Shown: positions 23,904 to 33,099, numbered from the stretch's first letter. The stretch: 64,000 bases of DNA from Nocardia sputorum (GCF_027924405.1 NZ_AP026978.1:3038001-3102000), one strand, 5' to 3'. The notes: generated by a model not told the origin, from the sequence alone. Program-made: numbers and translations.

Positions 23904-24476
23904 ATGGACATCGAATCGTGCTCCGCGCTGGCGCCGGGTGTAGGACCACCGCAACGAATCGAGGTGGACGACGTGCTGTTGCGGCGGTGGCTTCCGGAGG
24001 ATGTGCGGCCGCGGCTCGAGGCGATCAACGCGTCGTACGACCTCATCCACCCCTGGATGGATTGGCTGCCCGAACCCGCCACCCTGGACAGCCAGTGCGC
24101 CTTCGGCCGGGAGACGGACGAGAGCTGGCCCAGCGCCGCCGGAGCCTTCAACTACGGCATCTTCGATGCCGCGGGCAATGTGCTCGGCGCGATCGGCCTG
24201 CACGACCGGCTCGGTCCGGGTGCGGTGGAGATCGGCTACTGGTGTCACGCCGCGCACACCGGCCGGGGTGTGATCACCCGGAGCGCAGCCGCCTTGACCC
24301 GGATCGCGTTGGACTTGCCCGGCGTGGACCGGGTCGAGATCCACTGTGACGAGGCCAATGTCCGCAGTGCCGCGGTCGCCCGGCGGCTCGGCTATCGGCT
24401 GGATCGGATCGAGCCGCGGGAGAAACGCGCGCCCGCGGAGTCCGGTCGCGGAATGTTCTGGGTCAAGCAGCGCTGA
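23904..24476 (+). CDS. GNAT-family N-acetyltransferase (RimJ/RimL type)
   Basis: A 190-residue acetyl-CoA-dependent acetyltransferase. The N-terminal strand DVLLRRWLPEDVRPRLEAIN is typical of the RimJ/RimL branch. The acetyl-CoA site is AVEIGYWCHAAHTGRGVITR, about residues 112-131, and the C-terminal part shows VEIHCDEANVRSAAVARRLG. ATG 23904 is chosen since translation upstream to 23805 is Arg-rich and unlike a domain. The acceptor is unknown. It converges on fadD with only 8 bases between stop codons. Confidence 0.88.
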   Translation: MDIESCSALAPGVGPPQRIEVDDVLLRRWLPEDVRPRLEAINASYDLIHPWMDWLPEPATLDSQCAFGRETDESWPSAAGAFNYGIFDAAGNVLGAIGLHDRLGPGAVEIGYWCHAAHTGRGVITRSAAALTRIALDLPGVDRVEIHCDEANVRSAAVARRLGYRLDRIEPREKRAPAESGRGMFWVKQR

Positions 24477-24484
24477 GCGCGCGT

Positions 24485-26317
24485 TCAGCGCGCTGTCACG
24501 ACTGCATCCGCCGGGGTGGCGGCGGGTTCGTGGACACCCGCGGGGCGCTCGGGCTCGTAGAGTTCGGCGATTTCGGTGGCGTACTTCTCGGCGATCACCC
24601 GGCGCTTGAGTTTCATGGTGAGGGTGACTTCGTCGCCACCCGCCTCCCAGAAGGTGGGCAGGAGACGGAACCGCTTGACCTGCTCAACCCGCGAGAGTCG
24701 AGCGTTACCCGCGGCGATGCCCGCCGCGATCTGGGCGATGACACCCGGATCGGTCGACAAGGCCGCCGCCGAGGCGTCGCCCAGGTCGTGGCGCGCGGCG
24801 TACGGTCCGGCGGATTCGGCGTCGAGGACGACCAGTGCGGTGTTGTAGGGACGGCCGTCGCCGAGCACGGCGATGGCCCCGATCAGCGGTGTCGCCGCCT
24901 TGATCGCGTTCTCGATGTTGGTCGGCGACATGTTCTTGCCCGCGGAGTTGATGATCAACTCCTTCTTCCGGTCGACGACCCGGAGATAGCCGTCGTCGTC
25001 GATGGTGACCACGTCGCCTGTGCTCAGCCAGCCCTCGGAGTCGACGGACTCGGCGGTCTTGCCCGGCTCACCGCGATAGCCTTTCATCACCAACGGGCCG
25101 TGGACGTGGAGTTCGCCGTCGTCGGCGAGCCGGGCCCGCATGCCGGGCAGCAGCTTGCCCACGGTGCCGAGCCTCGCGTCGGCGGGATGGCTGACGCTGC
25201 AGATGCAGGTGAGTTCGGACATGCCCCAGATCTCGGCGATCGGGATGCCGAGGCCGGCGAAGAAGCCGAGCGTTTCGGCCGGGATCGGCGCGGCGCCGGA
25301 CATCGCCCAGCGGACACGGTCGAGCCCGAGTTTCGCTCGAAGCCCCGACAGCACCAGTTGGTCGGCGCGCGCCCACTCGGCCGCGACCGATTCGGGGACC
25401 GGCTCCCCGTTCAATTGATGCGCACTGCGCTGGGCGGCCACCGCCAGCGCCCACCGCAGCGCCGCCCTCCGGTCCTCGGCAGGTTCGTTCGCGACCGCGA
25501 ATTCTATAGCGGCCTTGAGCTTCTCCCAGACGCGAGGGACGGCTCCCCAGATGGTGGGATGCAGGTCGGCCAAGGCGGCGCTGATCATGGTGGGGTCGGC
25601 GACGCAGGTCACCTGAGTGCCGAAGACCTCCTGGAAGTAGAGCGCGGTGAGCCGGTCGGCGATGTGCGCGGTGGGCATATAGGACGTGATGGTGTCCCCG
25701 AACCGGATTCCCAGCACTTGGTCCACGGCGTAGCACTCGAACATCAGGTTCGCGTGCGTCGTCTCCACTCCTTTGGGGTTGCCCGTGGTTCCCGAGGTGT
25801 AGATCAGCGTGGCGACGTCGTCGGGCCCGACCGCGCGCCACGCGGCGTCGAAGTCGAAGCTCTCTTCGCCCGCGGCGATCACGTCGGCGACCGACAAGGT
25901 TCCCTCGGGTGCGTCATCGACGCAGATGATGTGGTCGAGCCCGACTCCGCTCGCGCGGATCTGCTCGACGAATCGAGGTTCGCACATCACCACCCGCGCA
26001 CCGGCGTTGCCGAGCACGTAGGCGATCTGCTCGGGCGCGGCGGTGTTGTACACCGAGAAGCTGGTGGCGCCGAGGTGCTGGGCACCGACTTCGAGCGGAT
26101 AGAACTCGATGCGGTTGGACATCATCAAGGCCACCGTGTCGCCGCGGCGCACGCCCAGCCCCGCCAGGCCGGCGGCGATCCGCCGGACCTGCGCCTCGTA
26201 TTCGCGCCAGGTGAGGGTGGCGGCGTCCCCGGGTGTCCGGAGTGCGACCGCGTCGGGATCGATGGTCGCGTTGTGCTGGAAAGCCGCCGGGAGGGTGTCG
26301 AAGCGTCGAGTGCTCAC
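24485..26317 (-). CDS. Long-chain acyl-CoA synthetase (FadD11/FadD15-like)
   Basis: A 610-residue AMP-forming ligase. Key motifs: TLIYTSGTTGNPKGVETTHA (about residues 176-195), SYMPTAHIADR, WGAVPRVWEKLKAAIEFAVA, IWGMSELTCICS, and the hinge WLSTGDVVTIDDDGYLRVVD followed by RKKELIINSAGKNMSPTNIE. The insertion after WEKLKAAIE is typical of the large long-chain FadD subgroup. GTG start at 26317. It is the last gene of the six-gene minus-strand operon and would activate the acid made by the upstream oxidative enzymes, which is an inference from order. Confidence 0.9.
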   Translation of the reverse strand: MSTRRFDTLPAAFQHNATIDPDAVALRTPGDAATLTWREYEAQVRRIAAGLAGLGVRRGDTVALMMSNRIEFYPLEVGAQHLGATSFSVYNTAAPEQIAYVLGNAGARVVMCEPRFVEQIRASGVGLDHIICVDDAPEGTLSVADVIAAGEESFDFDAAWRAVGPDDVATLIYTSGTTGNPKGVETTHANLMFECYAVDQVLGIRFGDTITSYMPTAHIADRLTALYFQEVFGTQVTCVADPTMISAALADLHPTIWGAVPRVWEKLKAAIEFAVANEPAEDRRAALRWALAVAAQRSAHQLNGEPVPESVAAEWARADQLVLSGLRAKLGLDRVRWAMSGAAPIPAETLGFFAGLGIPIAEIWGMSELTCICSVSHPADARLGTVGKLLPGMRARLADDGELHVHGPLVMKGYRGEPGKTAESVDSEGWLSTGDVVTIDDDGYLRVVDRKKELIINSAGKNMSPTNIENAIKAATPLIGAIAVLGDGRPYNTALVVLDAESAGPYAARHDLGDASAAALSTDPGVIAQIAAGIAAGNARLSRVEQVKRFRLLPTFWEAGGDEVTLTMKLKRRVIAEKYATEIAELYEPERPAGVHEPAATPADAVVTAR

Positions 26318-26378
26318 GGGAGGGAGTCCTTCGGATCAGGTGACGGGTGCTGTGGCCGGACCGGGCTGAGCGCGAACG

Positions 26379-27257
26379 TCACGATGTGGTCGTGCGTGCT
26401 TCGACCCTGCGCAGCAAGTCGTGCACGCGGCTGTCGCGAGCGAGTGCGCGGTCGAGCACTACGTTGACCGCGCCGCGCAGCAGCGCGTACGGCTCCCAGC
26501 CGGCCGGTGCGATGGTGCGCGCCGCGCGCCGTTCGATGCCGTCGGCGATGGTCCGTGCCGCCTGCTCGGCCGAGATCCGCACGTTCAGCGGCCACGGCAG
26601 CAGCTCGTCCAGCTCACGGCCGAGCTCATCGTGGTCGAGGGTGTCGTGGGTCATGCGGGTGTCGACGATGCCGAAATACGCGATCCCCGCCGACGCGCCG
26701 AACGGCGCCAGCTCCACGCGCAGGGCCCGGCCCAGTTGTTCGACCGCGGCTTTGCTGATCATGTACGGCGCGCCCGCCATGCCGGGTGCGAACGCCGCGC
26801 ACGACGACACCACGACCACGTGACCGTGGGCGGCGACGACATGGTCGAGCGCGGGGCGCACAGTGTTGAACACACCGGTGAGGTTGATGTCCATGACGCG
26901 ATCGAAGTCCCGCCCGTCGAGCGTGCGCACCGTCGCGGGGCGGGGCACCACGCCCGCGTTCGCCACCACCACGTCCAAGCGGCCGAAATGCTCGGCGGCC
27001 CGGTCGACGGCCGCCCGCATCGCCGAGCGGTCGGCGACGTCGGTGGCGATGGCCAGGGTCCGCGCGCCCAGCGCCGCGGCCGCCGCGTCGACCGCGTCCT
27101 GGTCGACGTCGACGAGAACCACCGAGGCCTGCTTCCGGTGCAACGCAGCGGCCAGCTCGCGCCCGATCCCGCGGCCCGCGCCCGTGATGAGCACAACCCG
27201 CCCCTCGACCGAATAGCCGCGGCGCCCTCGGCCGAAGGAGAGAATGTCGTTGATCAT
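26379..27257 (-). CDS. Short-chain dehydrogenase/reductase (SDR)
   Basis: A 292-residue classical SDR. The nucleotide loop VVLITGAGRGIGRELAAALH is at residues 22-41, followed by the NAG motif in VVVANAGVV. The catalytic Ser-Tyr-Lys set lies in VVVSSCAAFAPGMAGAPYMI then SKAAVEQ. The C-terminal extension after residue 230 is longer than usual. ATG 27257 overlaps the stop of the Baeyer-Villiger gene (ATGA), so the two are translated together. It resembles the SDR that accompanies mymA-like monooxygenases in mycobacteria. Probably oxidises an alcohol or reduces a carbonyl in the same pathway. Confidence 0.9.
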   Translation of the reverse strand: MINDILSFGRGRRGYSVEGRVVLITGAGRGIGRELAAALHRKQASVVLVDVDQDAVDAAAAALGARTLAIATDVADRSAMRAAVDRAAEHFGRLDVVVANAGVVPRPATVRTLDGRDFDRVMDINLTGVFNTVRPALDHVVAAHGHVVVVSSCAAFAPGMAGAPYMISKAAVEQLGRALRVELAPFGASAGIAYFGIVDTRMTHDTLDHDELGRELDELLPWPLNVRISAEQAARTIADGIERRAARTIAPAGWEPYALLRGAVNVVLDRALARDSRVHDLLRRVEARTTTS

Positions 27258-28720
27258 CGGCTGACCTCGTAGGCTGCGGTGTCGAATCGGCTGGTGCGCT
27301 GCCGGTATTCGAAGCTCCAGTTGGGGTAGAGACCGGCATTGAGCCCGTCCGGGGTCTGGTAGTAGCTCTGGCATCCGCCGGTGAGCCACACCGTCGACGA
27401 ACTGCGCCGGGCCATCTCCGAGACGAAAGCCTCCTGCGCTTCCGGACGCACCTCCACGCGGCGAGCTCCGGATGAGCGCGCGGTGCGCAAAGCGTCGACG
27501 ATGTAGGCGATCTGGGATTCGATCATGTAGATCGCGGACTGGTTCCCGGCGGCTCCGAAGGGGCCGAGCGTGCAGAAGAAGTTGGGGAACCCGGCCACCG
27601 CGACACCGAGGTAGCTTTGCGGTCGCCGACGGTAGAGCTGCGCCAGCGTTCGCCCGCCCCGTCCGGCGTAACGTTCGTAGGCGGTCGGGATAGAGGTGAA
27701 GCCGGTGCCGAAGATGATGGTGTCCACCGGGTGCTCGCTGCCGTCGCGCAGCAGGATGGAGTGCGGGCGGATCTCGGCGATGGGCTGGGTGACGACCTCG
27801 ACGTTCGGCTGATCGAGCGCCGGGAGATAGGTGTCGGAGAAGATGGCGCGCTTGCAGCCGATGACGTAGTCGGGCGTGAGCTTCTTGCGCAGGTCGCGGT
27901 CACGCACCTGACGCAGCAACTGCAATCGGCCCAACGCTTCGTAGGGGTGCCGGAAGCGCTGGTCGACCAGCGAGATGAGCCCGAACGTCTCGATCGCCGC
28001 GTAGAACCCGCCGCGGATCGCGCGTTGCGCCAACGGAAGACGCCGCAGCAGCCGCCGCTCCAGTCCGAGGGTGCGACGATCCATGCGCGGGACGATCCAC
28101 GGCGCCGATCGCTGGAACAGCGACAGTTTCGCCACCTTCGGCTGGATCTCCGGGACGAACTGCACCGCCGAGGCGCCGGTGCCGATCACCGCGACCCGCT
28201 CGCCGGTCAGATCGTGGTCGTGGTCCCAGTGCAGGGAGTGGAAGGACGTGCCCGCGAACGAGTCGATGCCGGGCAGTTGCGGGTATTTCGCCTCGGCGAA
28301 CAGCCCGGTGGCCGAGAGCAGGAAATCCGCGGTGAGCGCACCCCGCGAAGTCTCGATCCGCCACAGCGAACGCTGCTCGTCCCACCGGGCATCCAGCAGT
28401 TCGGCGCCGAACCGGATATGCCGGACGACATCGTGTCGGGTGGCCACCGCGCGGAGGTAGTCGAGGATCTCGCGTTGCCGCCCGTAGGTGCGCGACCAGT
28501 CCGGATTGGGCGCGAAAGAGTAGCTGTAGAGGTGGGACGGCACATCGCAGGCGCACCCGGGATAGGTGTTGGCGTGCCAGGTGCCGCCGAGGTCGTCGGC
28601 TCGTTCGAGAACGACCAGGTCGTCGAACCCGGCCTCGCGCAGTTTGATCGCCAGGCCGATGCCGCCGAAGCCCGCGCCGACGATGGCTATGGGCGTGTGC
28701 TCCATCCGTTCGTCCGTCAC
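27254..28720 (-). CDS. Type I Baeyer-Villiger monooxygenase (MymA/EthA-like)
   Basis: FAD- and NADPH-dependent enzyme that inserts oxygen next to a carbonyl or oxidises heteroatoms. The FAD motif IAIVGAGFGGIGLAIKL begins near residue 11, and GGTWHANTYPGCACDVPSHL is the typical second signature. The Baeyer-Villiger fingerprint FxGxxxHxxxW is exact in FAGTSFHSLHWD. The NADPH motif is VIGTGASAVQ. Length 488 aa, full. GTG 28720 overlaps the stop of the aldehyde dehydrogenase gene by 4 bases. It sits with SDR and FadD genes, like the mymA locus, but has an extra upstream oxygenase module. Confidence 0.92.
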   Translation of the reverse strand: MTDERMEHTPIAIVGAGFGGIGLAIKLREAGFDDLVVLERADDLGGTWHANTYPGCACDVPSHLYSYSFAPNPDWSRTYGRQREILDYLRAVATRHDVVRHIRFGAELLDARWDEQRSLWRIETSRGALTADFLLSATGLFAEAKYPQLPGIDSFAGTSFHSLHWDHDHDLTGERVAVIGTGASAVQFVPEIQPKVAKLSLFQRSAPWIVPRMDRRTLGLERRLLRRLPLAQRAIRGGFYAAIETFGLISLVDQRFRHPYEALGRLQLLRQVRDRDLRKKLTPDYVIGCKRAIFSDTYLPALDQPNVEVVTQPIAEIRPHSILLRDGSEHPVDTIIFGTGFTSIPTAYERYAGRGGRTLAQLYRRRPQSYLGVAVAGFPNFFCTLGPFGAAGNQSAIYMIESQIAYIVDALRTARSSGARRVEVRPEAQEAFVSEMARRSSSTVWLTGGCQSYYQTPDGLNAGLYPNWSFEYRQRTSRFDTAAYEVSR

Positions 28721-30219
28721 TGCCGCTTCCTTCCGTGCAGAACCGAGATGAGCTGGTCGACGATCGCGTCCACACGGTGATCGCGCCGGAACGACGTCAA
28801 GGGCAACGGGGATGGAAACAGTTGCCGCGTGGTCGCTTTGGCGTAGGTGAACTCCTTCAGCCCGTCCGGCCCGTGGACACGGCCGAAGCCGGATGCGCCC
28901 ACACCGCCGAGCGGCAGAGCGGGGATGGTGGCGTGCGCGACGAACGCGTTGATCGAGATGCCGCCCGCGCGGATGCGGTCGGCGATGTCGCGACCGTTAC
29001 GGCGGGCGAAGACGGTGCCGCCCAGCCCGTACGCGCAGCGATTCACCAGCTCGACGGCCTCGTCCATGTCCCGGACCTTGGCGACCGTCAGGGTGGGGCC
29101 GAAGGTCTCCTCGGTCACCGCGGCCGCGTCCTCGGGGACGTCGACGAGGATGGTCGGTTGGACGAACTGGCGATCGATCGCCTCCGGCCCGCCGAGCACG
29201 GCGCGGGCGCCGCGCGCGACGGCGTCCTCGATGTGACGGCGTATGACGGAGAGCTGCTTGGGCATGGTGATCGGTCCGATCTTCGAGTCCGCGGCACCGG
29301 CCTGGATTCGGCTCGCCGCCGCCACCAGCTTCGCGAGAAACTCGTCGTAGACGTCGGCATGGACGTAGACGCGTTCCACGGCCAAACAGGTCTGCCCGGC
29401 GTTGGACAATCCGCCCCACACCGCCGCGTCGGCAGCGGCGTCGAGGTCGGCGTCCGCGTCGACGATCAGCGCGTCCTTGCCGCCGCACTCCATCAGCACC
29501 GGTGTGAGGTTCTCCGCGCACGCGGCCAGGACGAGCTTGCCGGTGGCGGTCGACCCGGTGAAGCCGATCTTGCCGACGCCGCTGCGGCACAGCGCGTTCC
29601 CCGTTTCGCCGAGACCGGTGATCACCTGCAGCACCGGCTCGGCGGGTGCGGTGCGGGTGAACGCTTCGGCGAGCCAGAGCCCGACGCCGGGGGTGTACTC
29701 GCTGGGTTTGAACACCACCGCGTTCCCGGCGGCCAGCGCGAACGAGATGGAGCCCAGCGGAGTGAACACCGGATAGTTCCACGGTCCGATGACGCCGACC
29801 ACCCCGAGAGGAAGGTATTCGACCGTGGCCACGTGGTTCACCGTGAGCAGGCTCGACGGGACGGTGCGGCGGCCGAGCACCTTCTCGGCATTGCGTGCCG
29901 CCCACCGCAAGTGTTCGAGCGCCATGGCGATCTCGAGTTTCGCGTCGGATACTGGTTTGCCCATCTCCCGGTGGATGATGTGGGCCAGTTCGTCACGGCC
30001 GGCGGCGATCTCGGCACGCCACGCGTCCAGATGCCGGGCGCGACCGGCGAAGCCGAGATCGCGCCACCAGGTCGCGGCCTCGTGCGCGGCGGCGACGGCG
30101 GTGTCGACGGCGTGGCGATCGTGCACCGGGTAGGTGCCGACCACCGCGCCGGTGGCCGGATCGTGCACGTCGAAAGTCGACACGACGGACTGTGCGGGGT
30201 GGTTGGTGGAGACGCTCAT
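28717..30219 (-). CDS. NAD(P)-dependent aldehyde dehydrogenase
   Basis: A 500-residue aldehyde dehydrogenase converting an aldehyde to the acid. Visible motifs: GVIGPWNYPVFTPLGSISFA (cofactor region, about residue 134), GFTGSTATGKLVLAA, LMECGGKDALIVDADADLD (catalytic Glu), and SNAGQTCLAVERVYVHADVY (catalytic Cys). The end, LPLGGVGASGFGRVHGPDGL, is typical. ATG 30219 gives the natural N-terminus MSVSTNHPAQSV; the open frame upstream is antisense shadow. It lies between the reductase and the monooxygenase in the operon, 59 bases after the reductase stop. Confidence 0.93.
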   Translation of the reverse strand: MSVSTNHPAQSVVSTFDVHDPATGAVVGTYPVHDRHAVDTAVAAAHEAATWWRDLGFAGRARHLDAWRAEIAAGRDELAHIIHREMGKPVSDAKLEIAMALEHLRWAARNAEKVLGRRTVPSSLLTVNHVATVEYLPLGVVGVIGPWNYPVFTPLGSISFALAAGNAVVFKPSEYTPGVGLWLAEAFTRTAPAEPVLQVITGLGETGNALCRSGVGKIGFTGSTATGKLVLAACAENLTPVLMECGGKDALIVDADADLDAAADAAVWGGLSNAGQTCLAVERVYVHADVYDEFLAKLVAAASRIQAGAADSKIGPITMPKQLSVIRRHIEDAVARGARAVLGGPEAIDRQFVQPTILVDVPEDAAAVTEETFGPTLTVAKVRDMDEAVELVNRCAYGLGGTVFARRNGRDIADRIRAGGISINAFVAHATIPALPLGGVGASGFGRVHGPDGLKEFTYAKATTRQLFPSPLPLTSFRRDHRVDAIVDQLISVLHGRKRQ

Positions 30220-30278
30220 AGGGTGGGCTCGCTCGTTCGGCGGCGGATAGACAACGCTGTCCCTTTCGTGTGTCGGTC

Positions 30279-31331
30279 TCAGAGGTCGACCACGAGGTGC
30301 TCGCTCGCGGCACGGGAGACACAGACCAGCATCTGGTTCTCGCGTTCGGCGGCGGTGAGCACGCGGTCGCGGTGGTCGACGGCGCCGGAGACGACCGCGA
30401 CTTTGCAGGTGCCGCAGAAACCCTGTCGGCAGGAGTAGGCGACGTCCGGCAATTCGCGGTGGATCGCGGTGAGCGCCGTTTCGTCGGCCGCGACCCGGAT
30501 CGTGGTCCCGGCGCGGGCCAGGGTGAGATCGAACTCCGCGCCGTCGACGACCGGAAGGGCGGAGAACCGTTCGGTGTGCAACGAGGCGGTCGGGTTGAGT
30601 GCGAACAGGCACTGCTGCGCCGCCTCCAGCATCGGCGGTGGCCCGCACACGTACACCGCCGCGCCGGGTTCGGCGCGAGCCAGCAGCGCGGCGACATCCG
30701 GCGGCCCGAATTCATCGTCCGGCCTGACGTCGGCGTCCGGCAGGTCGGCGAGGAACGGCATGGTCTCGCGTGAGCGGCCGACATACACCAGACGTCCCCG
30801 TGTGCCCGCCGCCTTGACCATCGGGAGGATCGGCGTGATGCCGATCCCACCGGCCAGGAACAAGTACGACGGCGCGTCGACGAAAGTGAACGCGTTGCGC
30901 GGCCCGCGAATCCGCAACCGGTCGCCGATCCGCAGCGATTGATGGATCTCGCGCGATCCGCCGCCTCCTTCGGGAATGAGCCGCACCGCGATGCGATACC
31001 GGAACCGGTTGCTCGGGTCGCCGCACAGCGAGTACTGGCGCTGACGGCCCGACGGCAAGAAGACGTCCACGTGCGCGCCCGGCCGCCACGTGGGCAGCGG
31101 GCCGCCGGCGGCCGCGCGCAGCGTCAGGCTTACCACGTCGGCGGCTTCGCGATCGATCGCGGTGATCGTGGTGTCCAAGTCGAACCCGGTGCGCCGCACC
31201 ACGTTCGGACGGGACAGGAGCGAAGCGGCTCGCCCGGTGACGAACACCTTCCGGTAGATGTCCATGACATCGCCGATCAGCCGCAGTCCCGAGGGCGCCG
31301 AGCGGTCTTCGAGGGCAGACGATCCGGTCAT
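30279..31331 (-). CDS. Ferredoxin-type oxidoreductase with FMN/FAD, NAD and plant-type 2Fe-2S domains
   Basis: A 350-residue electron-transfer protein of the phthalate-dioxygenase-reductase/vanillate-reductase type. Residues about 45-140 form a flavin barrel (RQYSLCGDPSNRFRYRIAVR). A nucleotide domain follows with LFLAGGIGITPILPMV and YVCGPPPMLEAA. The C-terminal ferredoxin has cysteines in SCRQGFCGTCKVAVVSGAVD and MLVCVSRA. ATG 31331 overlaps the stop of the diiron-like gene (ATGA). Coupling suggests it feeds electrons to that neighbour, which is an inference. Confidence 0.9.
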   Translation of the reverse strand: MTGSSALEDRSAPSGLRLIGDVMDIYRKVFVTGRAASLLSRPNVVRRTGFDLDTTITAIDREAADVVSLTLRAAAGGPLPTWRPGAHVDVFLPSGRQRQYSLCGDPSNRFRYRIAVRLIPEGGGGSREIHQSLRIGDRLRIRGPRNAFTFVDAPSYLFLAGGIGITPILPMVKAAGTRGRLVYVGRSRETMPFLADLPDADVRPDDEFGPPDVAALLARAEPGAAVYVCGPPPMLEAAQQCLFALNPTASLHTERFSALPVVDGAEFDLTLARAGTTIRVAADETALTAIHRELPDVAYSCRQGFCGTCKVAVVSGAVDHRDRVLTAAERENQMLVCVSRAASEHLVVDL

Positions 31332-32221
31332 CGGTGCGCCGCCCGTGCCGCCGGTGAGTGCGCGAGATAGCGCAGGGCCTTGTCCATCGGTCCCAACTGG
31401 GACGGATGGAAGCCAGGACGCAGATACCGCGGCATCTCGGTGAAGAAGACCGTCCATTTCGGGATGACGCCGCGCCGGGTCGCGCTCCAGAACTGCAGTG
31501 CCCAGAACCGGCCCTTCTCCGAAGACGGATCCTTCCGGTAGAGATAGGCGGTCGAGACGATGAACAGCGGCAGCAACGTCGCGCTGGCCAGGATCGCCGT
31601 CCGGGTTTTCCGCGCGTAGCTGCCATCGAGATGCATGAACGCGTCGTAGACGACGCTGCGGTGCTCCACCTCTTCGGCGCCGTGCCAGCGGACCAGGTCC
31701 AGCATCGCCGGGTGCATGCCCTTTTCCTCGAGGATGTCGGCGTTGAGCAGCCATTCCCCGAGTACCGCGGTGTAGTGCTCCATGCCCGCGAACAGGCCGA
31801 GCCGTTCCTTGAGCCATTCCTCCCGCGCACGACCGGTCAAGCCGTGGTCGCCGAGGATGCGGTCGACGAGCCAGGCGACCTTCGAGACATACGAGTCGAC
31901 GTCCAAGCCGATCGACTGGAGATGCCTGCGCGCGGCTTCGTGACTGTTCGCGTGCATGGTCTCCTGCCCGATGAACCCCGTCACCTCCTCGCGCAACCGT
32001 TCGTCATCGATGTAGGGCAGCGCTTCGGTCAACGCCTGCGCCATCGCCCGTTCCCCTTCGGGCAGCACCAGGTGCATCACGTTGACGATGTGGGTGGCCA
32101 AGGCCTCGCCCGGTATGTAGTGCATGGGCACGGAATCGAAGTCGAAATGGACGTCGCGCGCATGGATGGCATGCGCTTCGTCGCGATACCGGCGCTGCGT
32201 CGCGCCCTCCTGCTCAGCCAT
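31328..32221 (-). CDS. PF10118-type 'metal-dependent hydrolase' with a ferritin-like diiron pattern
   Basis: A 297-residue protein matching from memory the family annotated as predicted metal-dependent hydrolase. It carries two helical ExxH motifs, E87-TM-H90 and E184-VE-H187, each preceded about 30-36 residues earlier by another glutamate (E57 and E148). That E...ExxH...E...ExxH arrangement is the ligand set of diiron carboxylate oxygenases rather than of hydrolases. There is a possible hydrophobic segment at about residues 213-231 (TAILASATLLPLFIVSTAYL). ATG 32221 is first in the operon, divergent from tetR. Coupled to a 2Fe-2S reductase, it may be the oxygen-activating step. Confidence 0.8.
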   Translation of the reverse strand: MAEQEGATQRRYRDEAHAIHARDVHFDFDSVPMHYIPGEALATHIVNVMHLVLPEGERAMAQALTEALPYIDDERLREEVTGFIGQETMHANSHEAARRHLQSIGLDVDSYVSKVAWLVDRILGDHGLTGRAREEWLKERLGLFAGMEHYTAVLGEWLLNADILEEKGMHPAMLDLVRWHGAEEVEHRSVVYDAFMHLDGSYARKTRTAILASATLLPLFIVSTAYLYRKDPSSEKGRFWALQFWSATRRGVIPKWTVFFTEMPRYLRPGFHPSQLGPMDKALRYLAHSPAARAAHR

Positions 32222-32249
32222 GATCCGACCATACATAGCTACAAATCGT

Positions 32250-32289
32250 ATTGCAATGTTGCAGCAACAACACCGGAAGAATGTTGCAG
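32250..32289. promoter_or_regulatory. Repeat cluster, candidate TetR operator
   Basis: In the 96-base divergent region, AATGTTGCAG occurs twice as a direct repeat (32255-32264 and 32280-32289, 25 bases apart). It overlaps the perfect palindrome GTTGCAGCAAC (32258-32268) and ATTGCAAT (32250-32257). The site sits between the diiron operon start and the tetR start, so it probably controls both. Confidence 0.55.
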
Positions 32290-32317
32290 GAGGGCTGGAT
32301 TTTGCTAGCGTTGGCCT

Positions 32318-32950
32318 ATGCCCACCGCCTCGAAGGCCGCCACGAGCAGCGAGAACGTCCCCGGGACCCTGGTCACCCGGATCCTGGACGCGGCTCTGGT
32401 GCTGTTCGAGCAGGTCGGCGTCAAGAAGACGACGATCGAGGAGGTCGCCCGGAAAGCGGGCGTCGACCGGGTGACGGTCTATCGCCACGTCGGCGGCCGC
32501 GACGACTTGGTGCAAGCCGTGATCAGTCGCGAGGTGGCCGCGGTGCTCGCCGAGATCACCGAGATCGCCGACCGCCACGACGACCTCGGTGAGCTGGTCG
32601 CGGACATCTTCGTCACCGTCATCACCCGCTGGCGCACGAATCCGCTCGTGGCACGCATGCTGACGCTGGAACCGGCGCGCGTGGTCCTCAAACTCACCGT
32701 CGACGGCGCGGCTCCGTTCGCGATGTCCGTCCACGCCACCGCCGCCGCCCTCCAGCGCGCCGTCGAGCGCGGAATCCTGCCTCCCGCAACGGATCTGACC
32801 ACCCGCGCGGAGATCGTGTGCCGGATCGTCCACTCCCTGATCCTCGCGCCCCACGGGCTCACCGAACTCGAAACCGACGAGCAGCTAGACGAATTCGCGC
32901 GCACGTACCTGGTTCCGGTAGTGGCCGGACCGACCGCCGTGGCCGGCTGA
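32318..32950 (+). CDS. TetR/AcrR-family transcriptional regulator
   Basis: A 210-residue one-component regulator. The N-terminal DNA-binding domain is clear: TRILDAALVLFEQVGVKKTT then IEEVARKAGVDRVTVYRHVG at residues 24-65. The rest is a helical ligand-binding domain with many hydrophobic residues (LGELVADIFVTVITRWRTNP). ATG 32318 begins MPTASKAATSSENV. It is divergent from the six-gene oxidative operon and most likely represses it through the repeat cluster in the gap. The inducer is probably the pathway substrate or its CoA ester. Confidence 0.9.
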   Translation: MPTASKAATSSENVPGTLVTRILDAALVLFEQVGVKKTTIEEVARKAGVDRVTVYRHVGGRDDLVQAVISREVAAVLAEITEIADRHDDLGELVADIFVTVITRWRTNPLVARMLTLEPARVVLKLTVDGAAPFAMSVHATAAALQRAVERGILPPATDLTTRAEIVCRIVHSLILAPHGLTELETDEQLDEFARTYLVPVVAGPTAVAG

Positions 32951-33099
32951 TCCCGACGCGTCGGGCCGGTCGGTGGGATGCCGCGTGCGCGGCAGGTGAA
33001 CGCTCAGTTCCGCGCGCCGCAACGACATTCGGTGGCTTGTAGGGTGTGCTCGGAGCCGGAGGCACGTCCGGCGCGGTCGCTAGGGAAGGGACAGCAGGG

